A stretch of 53,834 bases of DNA from Peptostreptococcus faecalis (GTDB lineage Bacteria; Bacillota; Clostridia; Peptostreptococcales; Peptostreptococcaceae): contig NZ_OERU01000006.1 of the NCBI RefSeq assembly GCF_900240845.1, positions 1 to 53,834 of the forward strand. The letters run 5' to 3'. Every line of letters starts with the position of its first letter. Position 1 is the stretch's first letter. Shown one piece after another: positions 9,101-20,052 of this stretch. A program made the position numbers and the translations under genes. Under the pieces are notes generated by a model that was not told the DNA's origin, ran no database searches, and worked only from the letters and a program-made list of their open reading frames with translations.

Positions 9101-9307
9101 ATGGAACAGTTGAATATAGAGACTGAATATATTAAATTGGATCAGTTTTTAAAAATAGTTGATTTAGTATCATCAGGTGGTGAAGCTAAAATAATAATTA
9201 TGAGTGGAGAAGTGAAAGTAAATGGAGAAGTTGCCACTCAAAGAGGAAAAAAACTGAGACAAGGTGATATTGTTGAAGTCGGAGGAAGAAAAATTAAAAT
9301 AGGCTAA
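9101..9307 (+). CDS. rlbA: S4-domain RNA-binding protein RlbA/YaaA
   Basis: 68 aa. It consists of one S4 domain: IKLDQFLKIVDLVSSGGEAK, then a segment with MSGEVKVNGEVATQRGKKL and GDIVEV. The family is the small S4 protein conserved between dnaN and recF in Firmicutes and is implicated in binding ribosomal RNA or ribosomes. The start has AGAGG seven bases upstream. It is cotranscribed with recF unless the hairpin at 9314-9354 terminates some transcripts. Confidence 0.9.
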   Translation: MEQLNIETEYIKLDQFLKIVDLVSSGGEAKIIIMSGEVKVNGEVATQRGKKLRQGDIVEVGGRKIKIG

Positions 9308-9313
9308 TTTTAT

Positions 9314-9354
9314 ATTTCAAAATTCATAGATTTATTTATTTAGGATTTTGAAAT
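9314..9354 (+). terminator. Weak hairpin between rlbA and recF
   Basis: ATTTCAAAAT (9314-9323) pairs with ATTTTGAAAT (9345-9354) around a 21-nt loop. There is little U-tract afterwards. It could attenuate recF transcription. Confidence 0.35.
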
Positions 9355-9382
9355 TTGTTTAAGTTTAAAAGTAGGTGTTATA

Positions 9383-10498
9383 TTGTACATAGATAGCTTA
9401 AAACTTATAAATTATAGAAATTACGATAACTTACATGTTGAATTTAATAAAGATATAAATTTGATAGTAGGTAAGAATGGTCAAGGAAAAACTAATATAG
9501 TAGAATCGTTGACGTTAATGTCTATAGGTAAATCATTTAGATCTAGTAAGGATAAAGAAATAATTAAATTTGGAAAAGACAATCTCTATTGTGGATGTAC
9601 ATTCCTAAAAAATGGACTAGGCAAGAAAATAGAAGTGATGGTTACTAAAGATAAAAAAGGAATAAAAGTCAATGGCGTGTCTATAAAATCTATCCAAGAA
9701 TTGCTGGGAACTTTAAACGTTGTAGTTTTTTCACCAGAAGATTTGAAATTAGTTAAAGATGGACCAAAAGAAAGAAGAGGATTTATAGATAGGGAAATAA
9801 GTCAAATTATGCCTAGATATTACAGTAATTTGACAATGTATAACAAAACTATAAACCAAAGAAATAAAGTATTAAAATCTAATAAAATCGATCATAATTT
9901 GCTAGATGTATATGATGAACATTTATCACTATACGGTAGTGAAATATATAGTACTAGAATGAAATTTATAGAAAAATTATCTAAAATATCTAATAAACTG
10001 CATAATAGTTTAACCTCAAATTCAGAAAATATGTCTATAATATATAAGAGTCAAATAAATATAACTGAAGATGATACAGTAGATACAATAAAAGATAAGA
10101 TGGATGTAAAATTAAAAGACAGTAGAGAACACGATATATTTTATAGAAGTACTAAAATTGGTCCTCATAGAGATGATTTGAGCATATTTGTTAATGATAT
10201 TGATGTGAGGCTTTATGGTTCTCAAGGTCAACAAAGAACCGTATCTATTTCTTTAAAATTGTCAGAAATAGAATTAATTAAACAAGAACTAGGAGATTAT
10301 CCAGTGCTTATTTTGGATGATGTTTTTAGTGAATTAGATCAAACTAGGCAGAGAATGTTAGTAGAAAAGTTAGGGGACATTCAGATGTTTGTAACATCAG
10401 CTGACCCACTTCATAAAAATATATTGGGGAAAAAAAATTATACAATATTTAATATTGAAGAAGGAAAAATAGTTGATATAGAAAATGGAGGTAAATAG
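9383..10498 (+). CDS. recF: DNA replication and repair protein RecF
   Basis: 371 aa, an SMC-like ATPase. Walker A is GKNGQGKTNIVESL near residue 35. The C-terminal ABC signature is LYGSQGQQRTVSISLKLSE and Walker B is YPVLILDDVFSELD. It acts with RecO and RecR to load RecA at single-strand gaps (recR lies at 51.1 kb in this window). The start is TTG (9383), preceded by GTAGGTG. The stop codon abuts the gyrB start, and the gyrB ribosome binding site (GGAGG) lies inside recF, so the two are translationally coupled. Confidence 0.96.
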   Translation: MYIDSLKLINYRNYDNLHVEFNKDINLIVGKNGQGKTNIVESLTLMSIGKSFRSSKDKEIIKFGKDNLYCGCTFLKNGLGKKIEVMVTKDKKGIKVNGVSIKSIQELLGTLNVVVFSPEDLKLVKDGPKERRGFIDREISQIMPRYYSNLTMYNKTINQRNKVLKSNKIDHNLLDVYDEHLSLYGSEIYSTRMKFIEKLSKISNKLHNSLTSNSENMSIIYKSQINITEDDTVDTIKDKMDVKLKDSREHDIFYRSTKIGPHRDDLSIFVNDIDVRLYGSQGQQRTVSISLKLSEIELIKQELGDYPVLILDDVFSELDQTRQRMLVEKLGDIQMFVTSADPLHKNILGKKNYTIFNIEEGKIVDIENGGK

Positions 10499-12406
<1,908 letters not shown>

Positions 12407-12423
12407 GAGGTAGGCTTAATTAA

Positions 12424-14871
12424 ATGGATAAAAATACAAGCAGGATAATTCCAATAGAAATTGCTGATGAAATGAAAAAATCTTATATAGATTATTCTAT
12501 GAGCGTAATAGCAGGTAGAGCTCTACCTGACGTAAGAGATGGTCTAAAACCAGTTCATAGAAGAATATTATATTCTATGAGTGAACAAGGTATAACACCT
12601 GATAAACCTTATAGAAAATCAGCGCGTATTGTCGGGGACGTACTGGGTAAGTATCACCCACATGGTGACAGTTCAGTATATATGGCTATGGTAAAAATGG
12701 CTCAACCATTCTCTACAAATGGATTACTAGTAGATGGTCAAGGTAACTTTGGTTCAGTAGATGGTGATAGTCCAGCCGCAATGCGTTATACAGAAGCTAG
12801 AATGAGTAAACTTGCCTTAGAATTACTAAGGGATATAGATAAAGAAACTGTAGATTTTGGACCGAACTTTGATGAATCGTTGAAAGAACCTAAGGTGCTT
12901 CCAGCTAGATATCCAAATTTATTGGTAAATGGTTCAAATGGTATAGCAGTAGGTATGGCAACATCTATACCACCTCATAACTTAGGTGAAGTCATAGATG
13001 CGACTATATTTTATATAGATAACCAAGACTGCGAAATAGACGATATATTGACGTATATAAAAGGACCTGACTTCCCTACAGCAGCAACAATTGTAGGAAT
13101 GGAAGGTATTAAGGATGCTTATAGAACTGGTAGAGGAAAGGTAAAAGTAAGAGCTAAAGTTGAAATTGAAGAACTTCCAAAAGGAAAGCAACAAATAATA
13201 GTTACTGAAATACCTTTTCAAGTAAATAAAGCTAGATTGGTAGAAAGAATAGCTGATTTAGTAAAAGAAAAAAGAATAGAAGGAATATCTGATCTTAGAG
13301 ATGAAAGTAATAGACATGGAATGCGAATTGTAATAGAATTAAAAAGAGATATGAATGCAAACATAGTTCTAAATAATTTATACAAGCATTCTCAACTCGA
13401 AGACACGTTTAGTATAATAATGTTGTCATTAGTAAATGGTACACCAAAAATACTAGATATAAAGTCTGTTATATATCATTATGTTGAGCATCAAAAAGAT
13501 GTAATAACTAGAAGAACTACATTTGACCTAAATAAGGCTAAAGCAAGAGCCCACATATTAGAGGGACTAAAGATAGCCTTAGATAATATAGATCGCGTAA
13601 TAAGCATAATAAGAGGATCTAAAAATGGTCAAGTTGCTAAGGAAAGATTAATTGAAGAATTTTCATTTTCAGATGTTCAAGCACAAGCTATCTTGGATAT
13701 GAGACTTCAGAGATTAACTGGACTAGAAAGAGATAAGATAGACAATGAGTACAATGAATTAATGGTAAGAATTGAATATCTAGAGAGTATACTAGCAGAT
13801 GAACTTAAGCTGTTGGGCGTAATAAAAGATGAAATGTCTGCAATTAGAGATAAATATGCGGTTGATAGACAGACTGAAATTATACCTGCTGAAGGTGAAT
13901 TTAATGTTAAGGATTTACTTGAAGAAGAAGAAATTGCAATTACACTTACTCATCTTGGATACATAAAGAGATTACCAGCAGATACTTATAAGAGTCAAAA
14001 AAGAGGTGGAAGAGGTATTACAGCTCTTACAACAAAAGAAGAAGACTTTGTAACTGACTTAATATCTACAACAACTCATTCATTGATGTTATTCTTTACG
14101 AATAGAGGTAGAGTATATAGATTGAATGCATATGAAATACCAGAAGGAAAGAGAAGTGCTAAGGGGACTGCTATTGTAAACCTACTTCAATTAAATCCTG
14201 GAGAAAAAATAGCTAGAATAATATCATTTAATCCTGATGATAAAAATAATGATGATTCTAAATACCTATTATTTGCAACTAAAAATGGTATAGTTAAAAA
14301 GACTTTGATACAAGAATTTAAAAATATAAATAAATCAGGTCTAATAGCTATTAACTTAAAAGATGGTGATGAACTTATTGGTGTAAAAAGAACTGAAGGT
14401 GATGAAGACGTAGTATTAGTAACAAAAAATGCAATGTCTATTAGATTCAGTGAAAAAGATGTTAGACCAATGGGAAGAACAGCAACTGGAGTAAAGGGGA
14501 TCACTCTATCAAAAGATGATATAGTAGTATCATTAGATTTGACAAGTGATGGAACAGAACTATTAGTAGTGAGTGAAAAAGGTTTTGGAAAAAGAACAGA
14601 CATAGGTGAGTACAGACAGCAAATAAGAGCTGGTAAAGGTATAAAGACTTATAACATAAATGATAAAACAGGTAAAATAGTAGGTGCTAACTTAGTTAAT
14701 GAAGATGATGAAATGATGATGATTAACTCAGATGGAGTTTTGATTAGAATCAGAGTCAATGAAATATCTATCTTCGGTAGAATAACAAGTGGCGTTAAAC
14801 TGATGAAAACAAACGACGAAGTAGAAGTTGTTTCAATTGCTAAATTAAAAAGAGAAGATGATATTGAATAG
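12424..14871 (+). CDS. gyrA: DNA gyrase subunit A
   Basis: 815 aa. The N-terminal winged-helix domain contains the active-site tyrosine in [11 protein letters not shown]. The quinolone-resistance region reads [20 protein letters not shown], with Ser at the usual serine position and no Leu or Phe replacement. The C-terminal domain has six beta-pinwheel blades, with the GyrA box as [14 protein letters not shown] lies 12 bases upstream, and the gene starts 17 bp after gyrB. It cuts and rejoins DNA as the A2B2 gyrase. Confidence 0.97.
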   Translation: MDKNTSRIIPIEIADEMKKSYIDYSMSVIAGRALPDVRDGLKPVHRRILYSMSEQGITPDKPYRKSARIVGDVLGKYHPHGDSSVYMAMVKMAQPFSTNGLLVDGQGNFGSVDGDSPAAMRYTEARMSKLALELLRDIDKETVDFGPNFDESLKEPKVLPARYPNLLVNGSNGIAVGMATSIPPHNLGEVIDATIFYIDNQDCEIDDILTYIKGPDFPTAATIVGMEGIKDAYRTGRGKVKVRAKVEIEELPKGKQQIIVTEIPFQVNKARLVERIADLVKEKRIEGISDLRDESNRHGMRIVIELKRDMNANIVLNNLYKHSQLEDTFSIIMLSLVNGTPKILDIKSVIYHYVEHQKDVITRRTTFDLNKAKARAHILEGLKIALDNIDRVISIIRGSKNGQVAKERLIEEFSFSDVQAQAILDMRLQRLTGLERDKIDNEYNELMVRIEYLESILADELKLLGVIKDEMSAIRDKYAVDRQTEIIPAEGEFNVKDLLEEEEIAITLTHLGYIKRLPADTYKSQKRGGRGITALTTKEEDFVTDLISTTTHSLMLFFTNRGRVYRLNAYEIPEGKRSAKGTAIVNLLQLNPGEKIARIISFNPDDKNNDDSKYLLFATKNGIVKKTLIQEFKNINKSGLIAINLKDGDELIGVKRTEGDEDVVLVTKNAMSIRFSEKDVRPMGRTATGVKGITLSKDDIVVSLDLTSDGTELLVVSEKGFGKRTDIGEYRQQIRAGKGIKTYNINDKTGKIVGANLVNEDDEMMMINSDGVLIRIRVNEISIFGRITSGVKLMKTNDEVEVVSIAKLKREDDIE

Positions 14872-14886
14872 CAAAGGAGGTTGGTT

Positions 14887-15204
14887 ATGTCGTTAAATAT
14901 GGTTTCTAACTATGAAAATAACAATGATATTTGGACCGTAAAACTTTCAGGGGAACTAGATATTTCTAGTTCTGAAGATTTGACCAGAGAGCTAAATAGC
15001 GATATAGATAAAAAGATTTCAGACATAAAATTGGATATGTCTAATCTTGACTATATTGATTCAACAGGGATAGGTGCAGTAGTTGTCGCTATGAAAAGGC
15101 TAAAGGAAAATAATAAAGAAATTTATATTTATAATGCGAAGGACAATGTAAAAAAGATATTCAGAATTACTGGTTTAGACCAGATAATACGTATGGAGGG
15201 ATAA
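14887..15204 (+). CDS. rsbV: Anti-anti-sigma factor (RsbV/SpoIIAA type)
   Basis: 105 aa from ATG at 14887. An in-frame TTG at 14881 touches AAAGGAGG, so the ATG six bases after the Shine-Dalgarno is preferred. This is a single STAS domain: LSGELDISSSEDL, then SNLDYIDSTGIGAVVVAMKR, where the Ser of DSTG is the residue phosphorylated in this family. Unphosphorylated RsbV binds RsbW and frees the sigma factor. It begins 15 bp after gyrA and heads rsbV-rsbW-sigB. SpoIIAA would have a similar sequence, but no spoIIA context is present. Confidence 0.88.
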   Translation: MSLNMVSNYENNNDIWTVKLSGELDISSSEDLTRELNSDIDKKISDIKLDMSNLDYIDSTGIGAVVVAMKRLKENNKEIYIYNAKDNVKKIFRITGLDQIIRMEG

Positions 15205-15206
15205 CT

Positions 15207-15644
15207 TTGAACTGTGAAGTAATTAGTATGAAAATGACAGTTAATCCTAATTTTGTTTCTGTGATTAGGTTGACCACATCTGGTATCGCTAGTAGCATGG
15301 GATTTGATCTTGAAGAGATAGAAGATATAAAAGTAGCTATATCAGAAGCTTGTACAAATGCAATAAAACATAGTAAACAAGATGAATTTGAACTAACATT
15401 TTATGTATATAATGATAAATTGACAATGGAAGTAAAAGATGAAGGAATTGGCTATGATGTAAAATCAGTAGCCTCTCCAAACTTAAAAGAGCCAAAGGAA
15501 AATGGTCTAGGTTTATTTATAATACAAAGTCTAATGGATGATGTTGAAATAAATTCTTGCGAGGAATGTGGGACAATTATTAGAATAACAAAATGGCTGG
15601 AGTTGAATAATGATGAATCGTTTATCCACAGAAAAAAAATATGA
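15207..15644 (+). CDS. rsbW: Anti-sigma factor and serine kinase RsbW
   Basis: 145 aa, TTG start at 15207 with TATGGAGGG upstream. The GHKL kinase fold is seen as IKVAISEACTNAIKHS (N box), VKDEGIGYD (G1) and NGLGLFIIQSLMD (G2). RsbW binds and inactivates sigma-B and phosphorylates RsbV on serine. It starts 2 bp after rsbV and its 3' end overlaps the sigB start by 35 bp, which keeps antisigma and sigma production coupled. No input phosphatase (RsbU or RsbP) gene is next to the cluster. Confidence 0.9.
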   Translation: MNCEVISMKMTVNPNFVSVIRLTTSGIASSMGFDLEEIEDIKVAISEACTNAIKHSKQDEFELTFYVYNDKLTMEVKDEGIGYDVKSVASPNLKEPKENGLGLFIIQSLMDDVEINSCEECGTIIRITKWLELNNDESFIHRKKI

Positions 15645-16392
15645 TGAAATGAGTAGTAAAGAACTCTTCAAAATTTTTTCTGAAGATAGGAGCAACACAA
15701 CTTTAAGAAACATTCTAATAGAGAAGCATCTTTATCTAGCAAAGATAATATCTAGAAAATATATGAATAAAGGTGTTGACTATGAAGATATTTTTCAAGT
15801 TGCATCATTAGCCCTTATCTATGCTATAGATAGGTATGATATCTCGAGAGGGTTTGAATTTTCAAGTTTTGCTACTCCTACTATTGAAGGGGAAATTAAG
15901 AAGTATTTCAGAGATAAAGTTTGGACAATGAGAGTTCCTAGAAGAATACAAGAATTAAGTAAAAAAATAAGCAATGCAAAAGAATACTTAACTCAAACCA
16001 ACAATAAAGTGCCTATGACTTCTGAAATAGCTGAATACTTGGGCGTAACAGAAGAATCAGTACTAGAAGCTATGGAAGCTTCATTTGGTTATCAACCTAT
16101 ATCATTAGACACATCTACTGGTGGAGATGATTCTGACGATAAGGACATGACTTTAGGGGATAGAATTGGTGTAGAAGATAAGGAATTTTCAAGAGTAGTA
16201 GAAAAAGATTTTCTGGATAACTTTATGACTACTTTAAATGAACTGGAGATAAAAATTATGGAAGGAAGATTTTTCCATAATAAAACGCAGTCTGTAATAG
16301 CAAAAGAGATCGGAATATCTCAAATGACTGTGTCTAGAATAGAAAAAAAGATTATTGAAAAGCTTAGAAAAGAATATAAGCGAGTTATTTAG
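15610..16392 (+). CDS. sigB: RNA polymerase sigma factor, SigB/SigF/SigG family
   Basis: 260 aa. Region 2 is seen as YMNKGVDYEDIFQVASLALIYAIDRYD and FSSFATPTIEGEIKKYFRD, region 3 as VPRRIQELSKKI, and region 4 as the helix-turn-helix FHNKTQSVIAKEIGISQMTVSRIEKK. The presence of rsbV and rsbW and the position after gyrA favour a general-stress sigma-B over a sporulation sigma factor. Start codons are ATG ATG at 15610, inside rsbW. A strong terminator follows. Confidence 0.9.
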   Translation: MMNRLSTEKKYDEMSSKELFKIFSEDRSNTTLRNILIEKHLYLAKIISRKYMNKGVDYEDIFQVASLALIYAIDRYDISRGFEFSSFATPTIEGEIKKYFRDKVWTMRVPRRIQELSKKISNAKEYLTQTNNKVPMTSEIAEYLGVTEESVLEAMEASFGYQPISLDTSTGGDDSDDKDMTLGDRIGVEDKEFSRVVEKDFLDNFMTTLNELEIKIMEGRFFHNKTQSVIAKEIGISQMTVSRIEKKIIEKLRKEYKRVI

Positions 16393-16412
16393 TAAATAAT
16401 TAGATCAGATAT

Positions 16413-16454
16413 AATAATAAATAGTGCTGGATTTTTCCAGCACTATTTATTATT
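16413..16454 (+). terminator. Terminator of the gyr/rsb/sigB transcript
   Basis: An 18-bp perfect stem (16413-16430 with 16437-16454) with core ATAGTGCTGG/CCAGCACTAT and a 6-nt loop ATTTTT. Confidence 0.85.
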
Positions 16455-16492
16455 ATATTAAGTGATAAAGAGTACGATAGGAGGATATTTAA

Positions 16493-17314
16493 ATGGGAGA
16501 ATCTATAGAGAAACAAACCTCTATAATGAATAAATACTTTGATATATTCATTGAAAAGTTACCATCGATAATTGTTGCAATTATTACAGTAATAATTGGC
16601 GTATTAATAGCGAAAATGGTAAAAAAAATAATGCATAGAGTCTTGAACAAATATAGAACAAGTATAGGAGTTGTAAGTTTTCTTATAAACTTTGTACAGG
16701 TTTTGATAATAGTATTTGCAGTAATGCAGGCTTTTTCATTAATGGGATTTAATACTACGTCCCTAGCTGCTATATTAGGTGCTGCTGGTTTTAGTATTGG
16801 TTTAGCATTTAAGGAAGTATTGTCAAACTTTGGATCTTGTTTGATAATACTTTTTTTCAAACCGTTTCAAATAGGAGACTATATTAGCTGCAACGAGATA
16901 GAGGGTACAGTAAGCGAAATACAAATGTTTTCTACAAGTTTAAAAACAGTAGACAACAAATTGATAGTAATGCCTAATTTTCAGATAACATCAAATCCTC
17001 TTATAAACTACACTGCTCAAGATAAGAGAAGAATAGACTTTGTATTTAGATTTGAATACGATACAGATGTGAAGTTATTGTATGATATAGCAAAAAAAAT
17101 ATTTGAAGAAGATGATAGAATTATTAAAAATCCACAACCATTAATAGGTATAGATTCAATGGAAAATAACAGTATTACATTTGTGGCTAAACCTTGGACA
17201 AAGACTGATGATTATTGGGATGCGTATTATGATATTATGGAAAAATTTAAAAATGAGTTCGATACAAATGAAATCAAGCTTTCAAACGTTGCTTTAATTA
17301 ATACAATAAAATAA
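16493..17314 (+). CDS. mscS: Small-conductance mechanosensitive channel MscS
   Basis: 273 aa. Two N-terminal membrane helices (about residues 20-45 and 60-85) precede the pore helix TM3 (AAILGAAGFSIGLAFKEVLSNFGSC, about 90-120), whose Gly/Ala pattern is diagnostic. The cytoplasmic beta domain (FQIGDYISCNEIEGTVSEI) and alpha/beta domain follow. It releases osmolytes during hypoosmotic shock. AGGAGG precedes the ATG. It lies alone between the sigB terminator and the serS T-box. Confidence 0.93.
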   Translation: MGESIEKQTSIMNKYFDIFIEKLPSIIVAIITVIIGVLIAKMVKKIMHRVLNKYRTSIGVVSFLINFVQVLIIVFAVMQAFSLMGFNTTSLAAILGAAGFSIGLAFKEVLSNFGSCLIILFFKPFQIGDYISCNEIEGTVSEIQMFSTSLKTVDNKLIVMPNFQITSNPLINYTAQDKRRIDFVFRFEYDTDVKLLYDIAKKIFEEDDRIIKNPQPLIGIDSMENNSITFVAKPWTKTDDYWDAYYDIMEKFKNEFDTNEIKLSNVALINTIK

Positions 17315-17327
17315 AAATAAAAATAAC

Positions 17328-17356
17328 TTGAAAAAAATGTTTTAATATTATATAAT
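17328..17356 (+). promoter_or_regulatory. serS promoter
   Basis: TTGAAA (17328-17333) and TATAAT (17351-17356) are separated by 17 bp, giving a start near 17363, just before the T-box leader. Confidence 0.75.
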
Positions 17357-17362
17357 TAACTC

Positions 17363-17605
17363 ATAAACTAAAGGACAAAGGCTATGATGGAACTTAGTAA
17401 GCAGTGTTTTGTTTTCTAGAGAGTGGGTGTACGCTGCAAATCCACATCAAAAATTGCTGAATCTACTCCTGAGCATCTAGTTTGAAATAGTACTAGACGT
17501 ATACCTGCGATAAAGGTCTGAGGTGAATTGGCCTATGCCAATTAATTAGGGTGGTAACGCGGATAATGACTTTCGTCCCTTATAAGGGGATGAAGGTCTT
17601 TTTTT
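17363..17605 (+). promoter_or_regulatory. T-box riboswitch for serS
   Basis: The T-box sequence AGGGTGGTAACGCGG is at 17548-17562. An intrinsic terminator follows (stem GACTTTCGTCCCTT at 17568-17581 with 17585-17598, then seven T). In stem I the context GAATCTACTCCTGAGC gives UCU (17462-17464) followed by a purine as the probable specifier, a serine codon, in line with the downstream gene. Uncharged tRNA-Ser would favour the antiterminator. The whole gap 17315-17684 is explained by promoter plus leader. Confidence 0.93.
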
Positions 17606-17684
17606 ATACAATTTTTTATAACACTTTGTCTTAAAATACTATAAAATTAAAAAATATTAAATATACTAGGAGGATGTTGTTGAT

Positions 17685-18965
17685 ATGTTAGATATTAAAA
17701 GAATTAGAGAAAACTTAGATGAAATTAAAGTATTGATGGGAAGAAGAGGAGAAGGCGAATTTAATCCTAAAGATCTAGATGATGTAATTGAGTTAGATGA
17801 TAAGAGAAGAGCAATATTAAAAGAAGTAGAAGTAATGAAGAATGAGTCTAATGTTGAGTCAAAGAAGATTCCAGTAATGATGAAAAATGGAGAAGATATC
17901 ACAGAAATTAAAAATGAATTAAAAGTGCTATCTGATAAAATAAAAGAACTAGATACAGAGTTAAAGGAAGTTGAAACGAACTTAGAATATAAACTACTTA
18001 GAATACCAAATGTTCCTAATCCTGATGTACCACAGGGAGAAACTGATGAAGACAATGTAGAAATCAGAAGATGGGGTGAACCTACTAAATTTGACTTTGA
18101 TTTCAAAGCCCACTGGGATGTTGGAACAGATCTTGATATACTTGACTTTGAAAGAGCAGGAAAGATTACTGGCTCAAGATTCACACTATACAAAGATAAA
18201 GGCTCAAGACTTGAAAGATCATTAGTATCTTTCTTCTTGGATTATCATACAGAAAATCATGGGTACACAGAAGTATTACCACCTTTTATGGCAAACAGAA
18301 ACAGCTTTATAGGTACAGGTCAGCTTCCTAAATTTGCAGAAGATATGTTCAAACTAGAAGATGTAGAATACTTCTTAGTTCCAACTGCAGAAGTTCCTGT
18401 TACAAATATATATGCAAATGAAATTGTTGCTTTTGAAAAATTACCAATTAAACATTGTGCATATACACCATGCTTTAGATCAGAAGCTGGTTCAGCTGGT
18501 AGAGATACTAGAGGACTTGTTAGACAGCATCAATTTAACAAAGTTGAATTAGTTAAATTTGCAAAGCCAGAAGATTCTTATGAAGAATTAGAAAAATTAA
18601 CTAATGATGCTGAAAAAATGTTACAGTTATTGGGATTACCTTACAGAGTTGTAAAAATTTGTACTGGAGATCTTGGATTTACAGCAGCTAAAAAGTATGA
18701 CTTAGAGGTTTGGATGCCAAGTTACAACAGATATGTTGAAATATCTTCTTGTTCAAACTTTGAAGACTTCCAAGCTAGAAGAGCAAATATCAGATTTAAG
18801 AGAGATAGAAACTCAAAGACTGAATACGTACATACATTAAATGGTTCAGGACTTGCTGTAGGAAGAACTTTCGCAGCTATATTAGAAAACTATCAACAAG
18901 CTGATGGAAGTGTAGTAGTTCCTGAAGTTTTAAGAAATTACATGGGATGCGATGTAATAAAGTAA
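17685..18965 (+). CDS. serS: Seryl-tRNA synthetase
   Basis: 426 aa, the standard length. An N-terminal coiled coil (about residues 30-100) contacts the long variable arm of tRNA-Ser. Class II motif 2 is [21 protein letters not shown] and motif 3 is [31 protein letters not shown] is a family signature. It charges tRNA-Ser, including the tRNA-Ser(GGA) encoded 0.8 kb downstream. Expression is controlled by the T-box. AGGAGG lies 10 bases before the ATG. Confidence 0.97.
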   Translation: MLDIKRIRENLDEIKVLMGRRGEGEFNPKDLDDVIELDDKRRAILKEVEVMKNESNVESKKIPVMMKNGEDITEIKNELKVLSDKIKELDTELKEVETNLEYKLLRIPNVPNPDVPQGETDEDNVEIRRWGEPTKFDFDFKAHWDVGTDLDILDFERAGKITGSRFTLYKDKGSRLERSLVSFFLDYHTENHGYTEVLPPFMANRNSFIGTGQLPKFAEDMFKLEDVEYFLVPTAEVPVTNIYANEIVAFEKLPIKHCAYTPCFRSEAGSAGRDTRGLVRQHQFNKVELVKFAKPEDSYEELEKLTNDAEKMLQLLGLPYRVVKICTGDLGFTAAKKYDLEVWMPSYNRYVEISSCSNFEDFQARRANIRFKRDRNSKTEYVHTLNGSGLAVGRTFAAILENYQQADGSVVVPEVLRNYMGCDVIK

Positions 18966-19010
18966 GTTGAATATTTAATAATTTATACTGAAAAATAAAT
19001 AACAATATAA

Positions 19011-19055
19011 AAAATACGAAGAAGAATGTGATATAAAATTCTTTTTCGTATTTTT
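19011..19055 (+). terminator. serS terminator
   Basis: AAAATACGAAGAAGAAT (19011-19027) pairs with ATTCTTTTTCGTATTTT (19038-19054) and continues into T-rich sequence. Confidence 0.85.
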
Positions 19056-19146
19056 ATGTGTAGAGATAAAAAATGTGTTAATATAAAAGCTATCAATAAC
19101 GTCATTAAGAAGAATAGATAAAAAATATCATGAAATAGCAAAAAGA

Positions 19147-19189
19147 TATCCACATTATCCACAATTAAGCTTGAAAGGTCTGTGGATAT
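19147..19189. promoter_or_regulatory. DnaA-box cluster between serS and tadA
   Basis: Three DnaA-type sites lie within 43 bp: ATATCCACA ending at 19154, exact TTATCCACA at 19155-19163, and reversed TGTGGATAT at 19181-19189. The outer two also form an inverted repeat. This is 13 kb from oriC, so it could titrate DnaA or regulate tadA. The remaining parts of the 18966-19278 gap hold only the serS terminator. Confidence 0.6.
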
Positions 19190-19278
19190 GTCTGAATTAT
19201 TTAATATATAAGCGACAATTTTACACAAATCAAAGTATAACATAATTAATAAAATAACAAAAAGGAAGTATTATTTGT

Positions 19279-19749
19279 ATGAATGTAGAAGATTTTAAAG
19301 TTGAATTTATGAAAGAAGCTATGATAGAGGCAAGAAAAGCATATTCTATAAAAGAAACTCCAATAGGTGCTGTGGTAGTACATGAAAATAAAATTATTGG
19401 AAGAGGTTATAATCAAATTGAAATCGCTTCTAACCCAACACTTCATGCAGAAGTAGTAGCAATAAAGCAAGCAGCTGAAAATCTAGGAAGATGGAGACTA
19501 AATGACTGTGAACTATATGTAACTATGGAGCCTTGTTTTATGTGTGCTGGAGCAATTGTAAACTCTAGAATAAAAAAAGTATATGTAGGAGCTAAGCACA
19601 GTAAAAACCATATGGTCAGCAAACATAATTCTTTTATACAAGAATTTTATAAAGATTATAAGGTAGAATATATCGATGGAATATTGGAATATGAAAATAG
19701 TTGTATTTTAACAAAATTCTTTTCTGAAAGAAGAAAAGAAAAAAAGTAA
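19279..19749 (+). CDS. tadA: tRNA-specific adenosine deaminase TadA
   Basis: 156 aa. The zinc-dependent deaminase signature HAE (TLHAEVVAIKQA) and EPCFMCAGAIVNSRIKKVYVGA contain the catalytic Glu and the three zinc ligands. It converts A34 to inosine in tRNA-Arg(ACG). Length and motifs fit TadA better than a cytidine or guanine deaminase, and genes in this position beside the SRP RNA and dnaX in related genomes are tadA. Confidence 0.94.
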   Translation: MNVEDFKVEFMKEAMIEARKAYSIKETPIGAVVVHENKIIGRGYNQIEIASNPTLHAEVVAIKQAAENLGRWRLNDCELYVTMEPCFMCAGAIVNSRIKKVYVGAKHSKNHMVSKHNSFIQEFYKDYKVEYIDGILEYENSCILTKFFSERRKEKK

Positions 19750-19806
19750 CCATATAATGTTTACTAAGTAGAGCCATTTATGTTATTATTTATAAGTAGG
19801 CAATTT

Positions 19807-19896
19807 GGAGAGGTGTCCGAGTGGCTTAAGGGGCTCGCCTGGAAAGCGAGTGTGTGGGAAACTGCACCGAGGGTTCAAATCCCTCTCTCTCCGCCA
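19807..19896 (+). tRNA. tRNA-Ser(GGA)
   Basis: Acceptor GGAGAGG pairs with TCTCTCC, the anticodon loop is CTGGAAA (anticodon GGA) on stem CTCGC/GCGAG, there is a long class II variable arm, the T-loop is GGGTTCAAATCCC, and CCA is encoded. Its last 20 bp are repeated at 37150-37169, so it is the attachment gene of the integrated element, which leaves it intact. Confidence 0.97.
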
Positions 19897-19976
19897 GTTT
19901 TGAAATTAACATTGTGTACATATTGGAAATACTAGTCTTTAAGATTTTGTATTTCCTTTTTTTATGTCTAAATAAC
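19877..19976. other. attL of the integrated element
   Basis: Positions 19877-19909 (tRNA 3' end plus 13 bp) are identical to 37150-37182, the 33-bp core. Similarity continues on the right for about another 67 bp with a few substitutions, because the sequence right of attR is itself a paralogous left end. Confidence 0.93.
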
Positions 19977-19993
19977 CCAACTATAACCCAACT
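19974..19993. repeat. Integrase arm-type sites, left end (R1)
   Basis: Two copies of AACCCAACT (19974-19982 and 19985-19993), 11 bp apart, lie 65 bp inside the attL core. The same pair recurs at the right end (37022-37041). Paired direct repeats near both ends fit arm-type binding sites of lambda-class integrases. Confidence 0.7.
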
Positions 19994-20018
19994 GTACTAT
20001 AACAGTAAAATATTATAC

Positions 20019-20052
20019 AAAAAAAAGAGAAGTTTTAAATACTCCTCTCTAA
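20019..20052 (-). terminator. Integrase terminator
   Basis: On the minus strand an imperfect hairpin (AGAGAGGAGT with ACTTCTCT) overlaps the int stop codon and runs into eight T (complement of 20019-20026). Confidence 0.6.

Noticed and set aside
14187-18193. Long minus-strand frames opposite gyrA (14187-14603) and serS (17666-18193)
   Set aside because: Antisense shadows of strongly conserved genes, rich in Ser and Phe, without translation signals.
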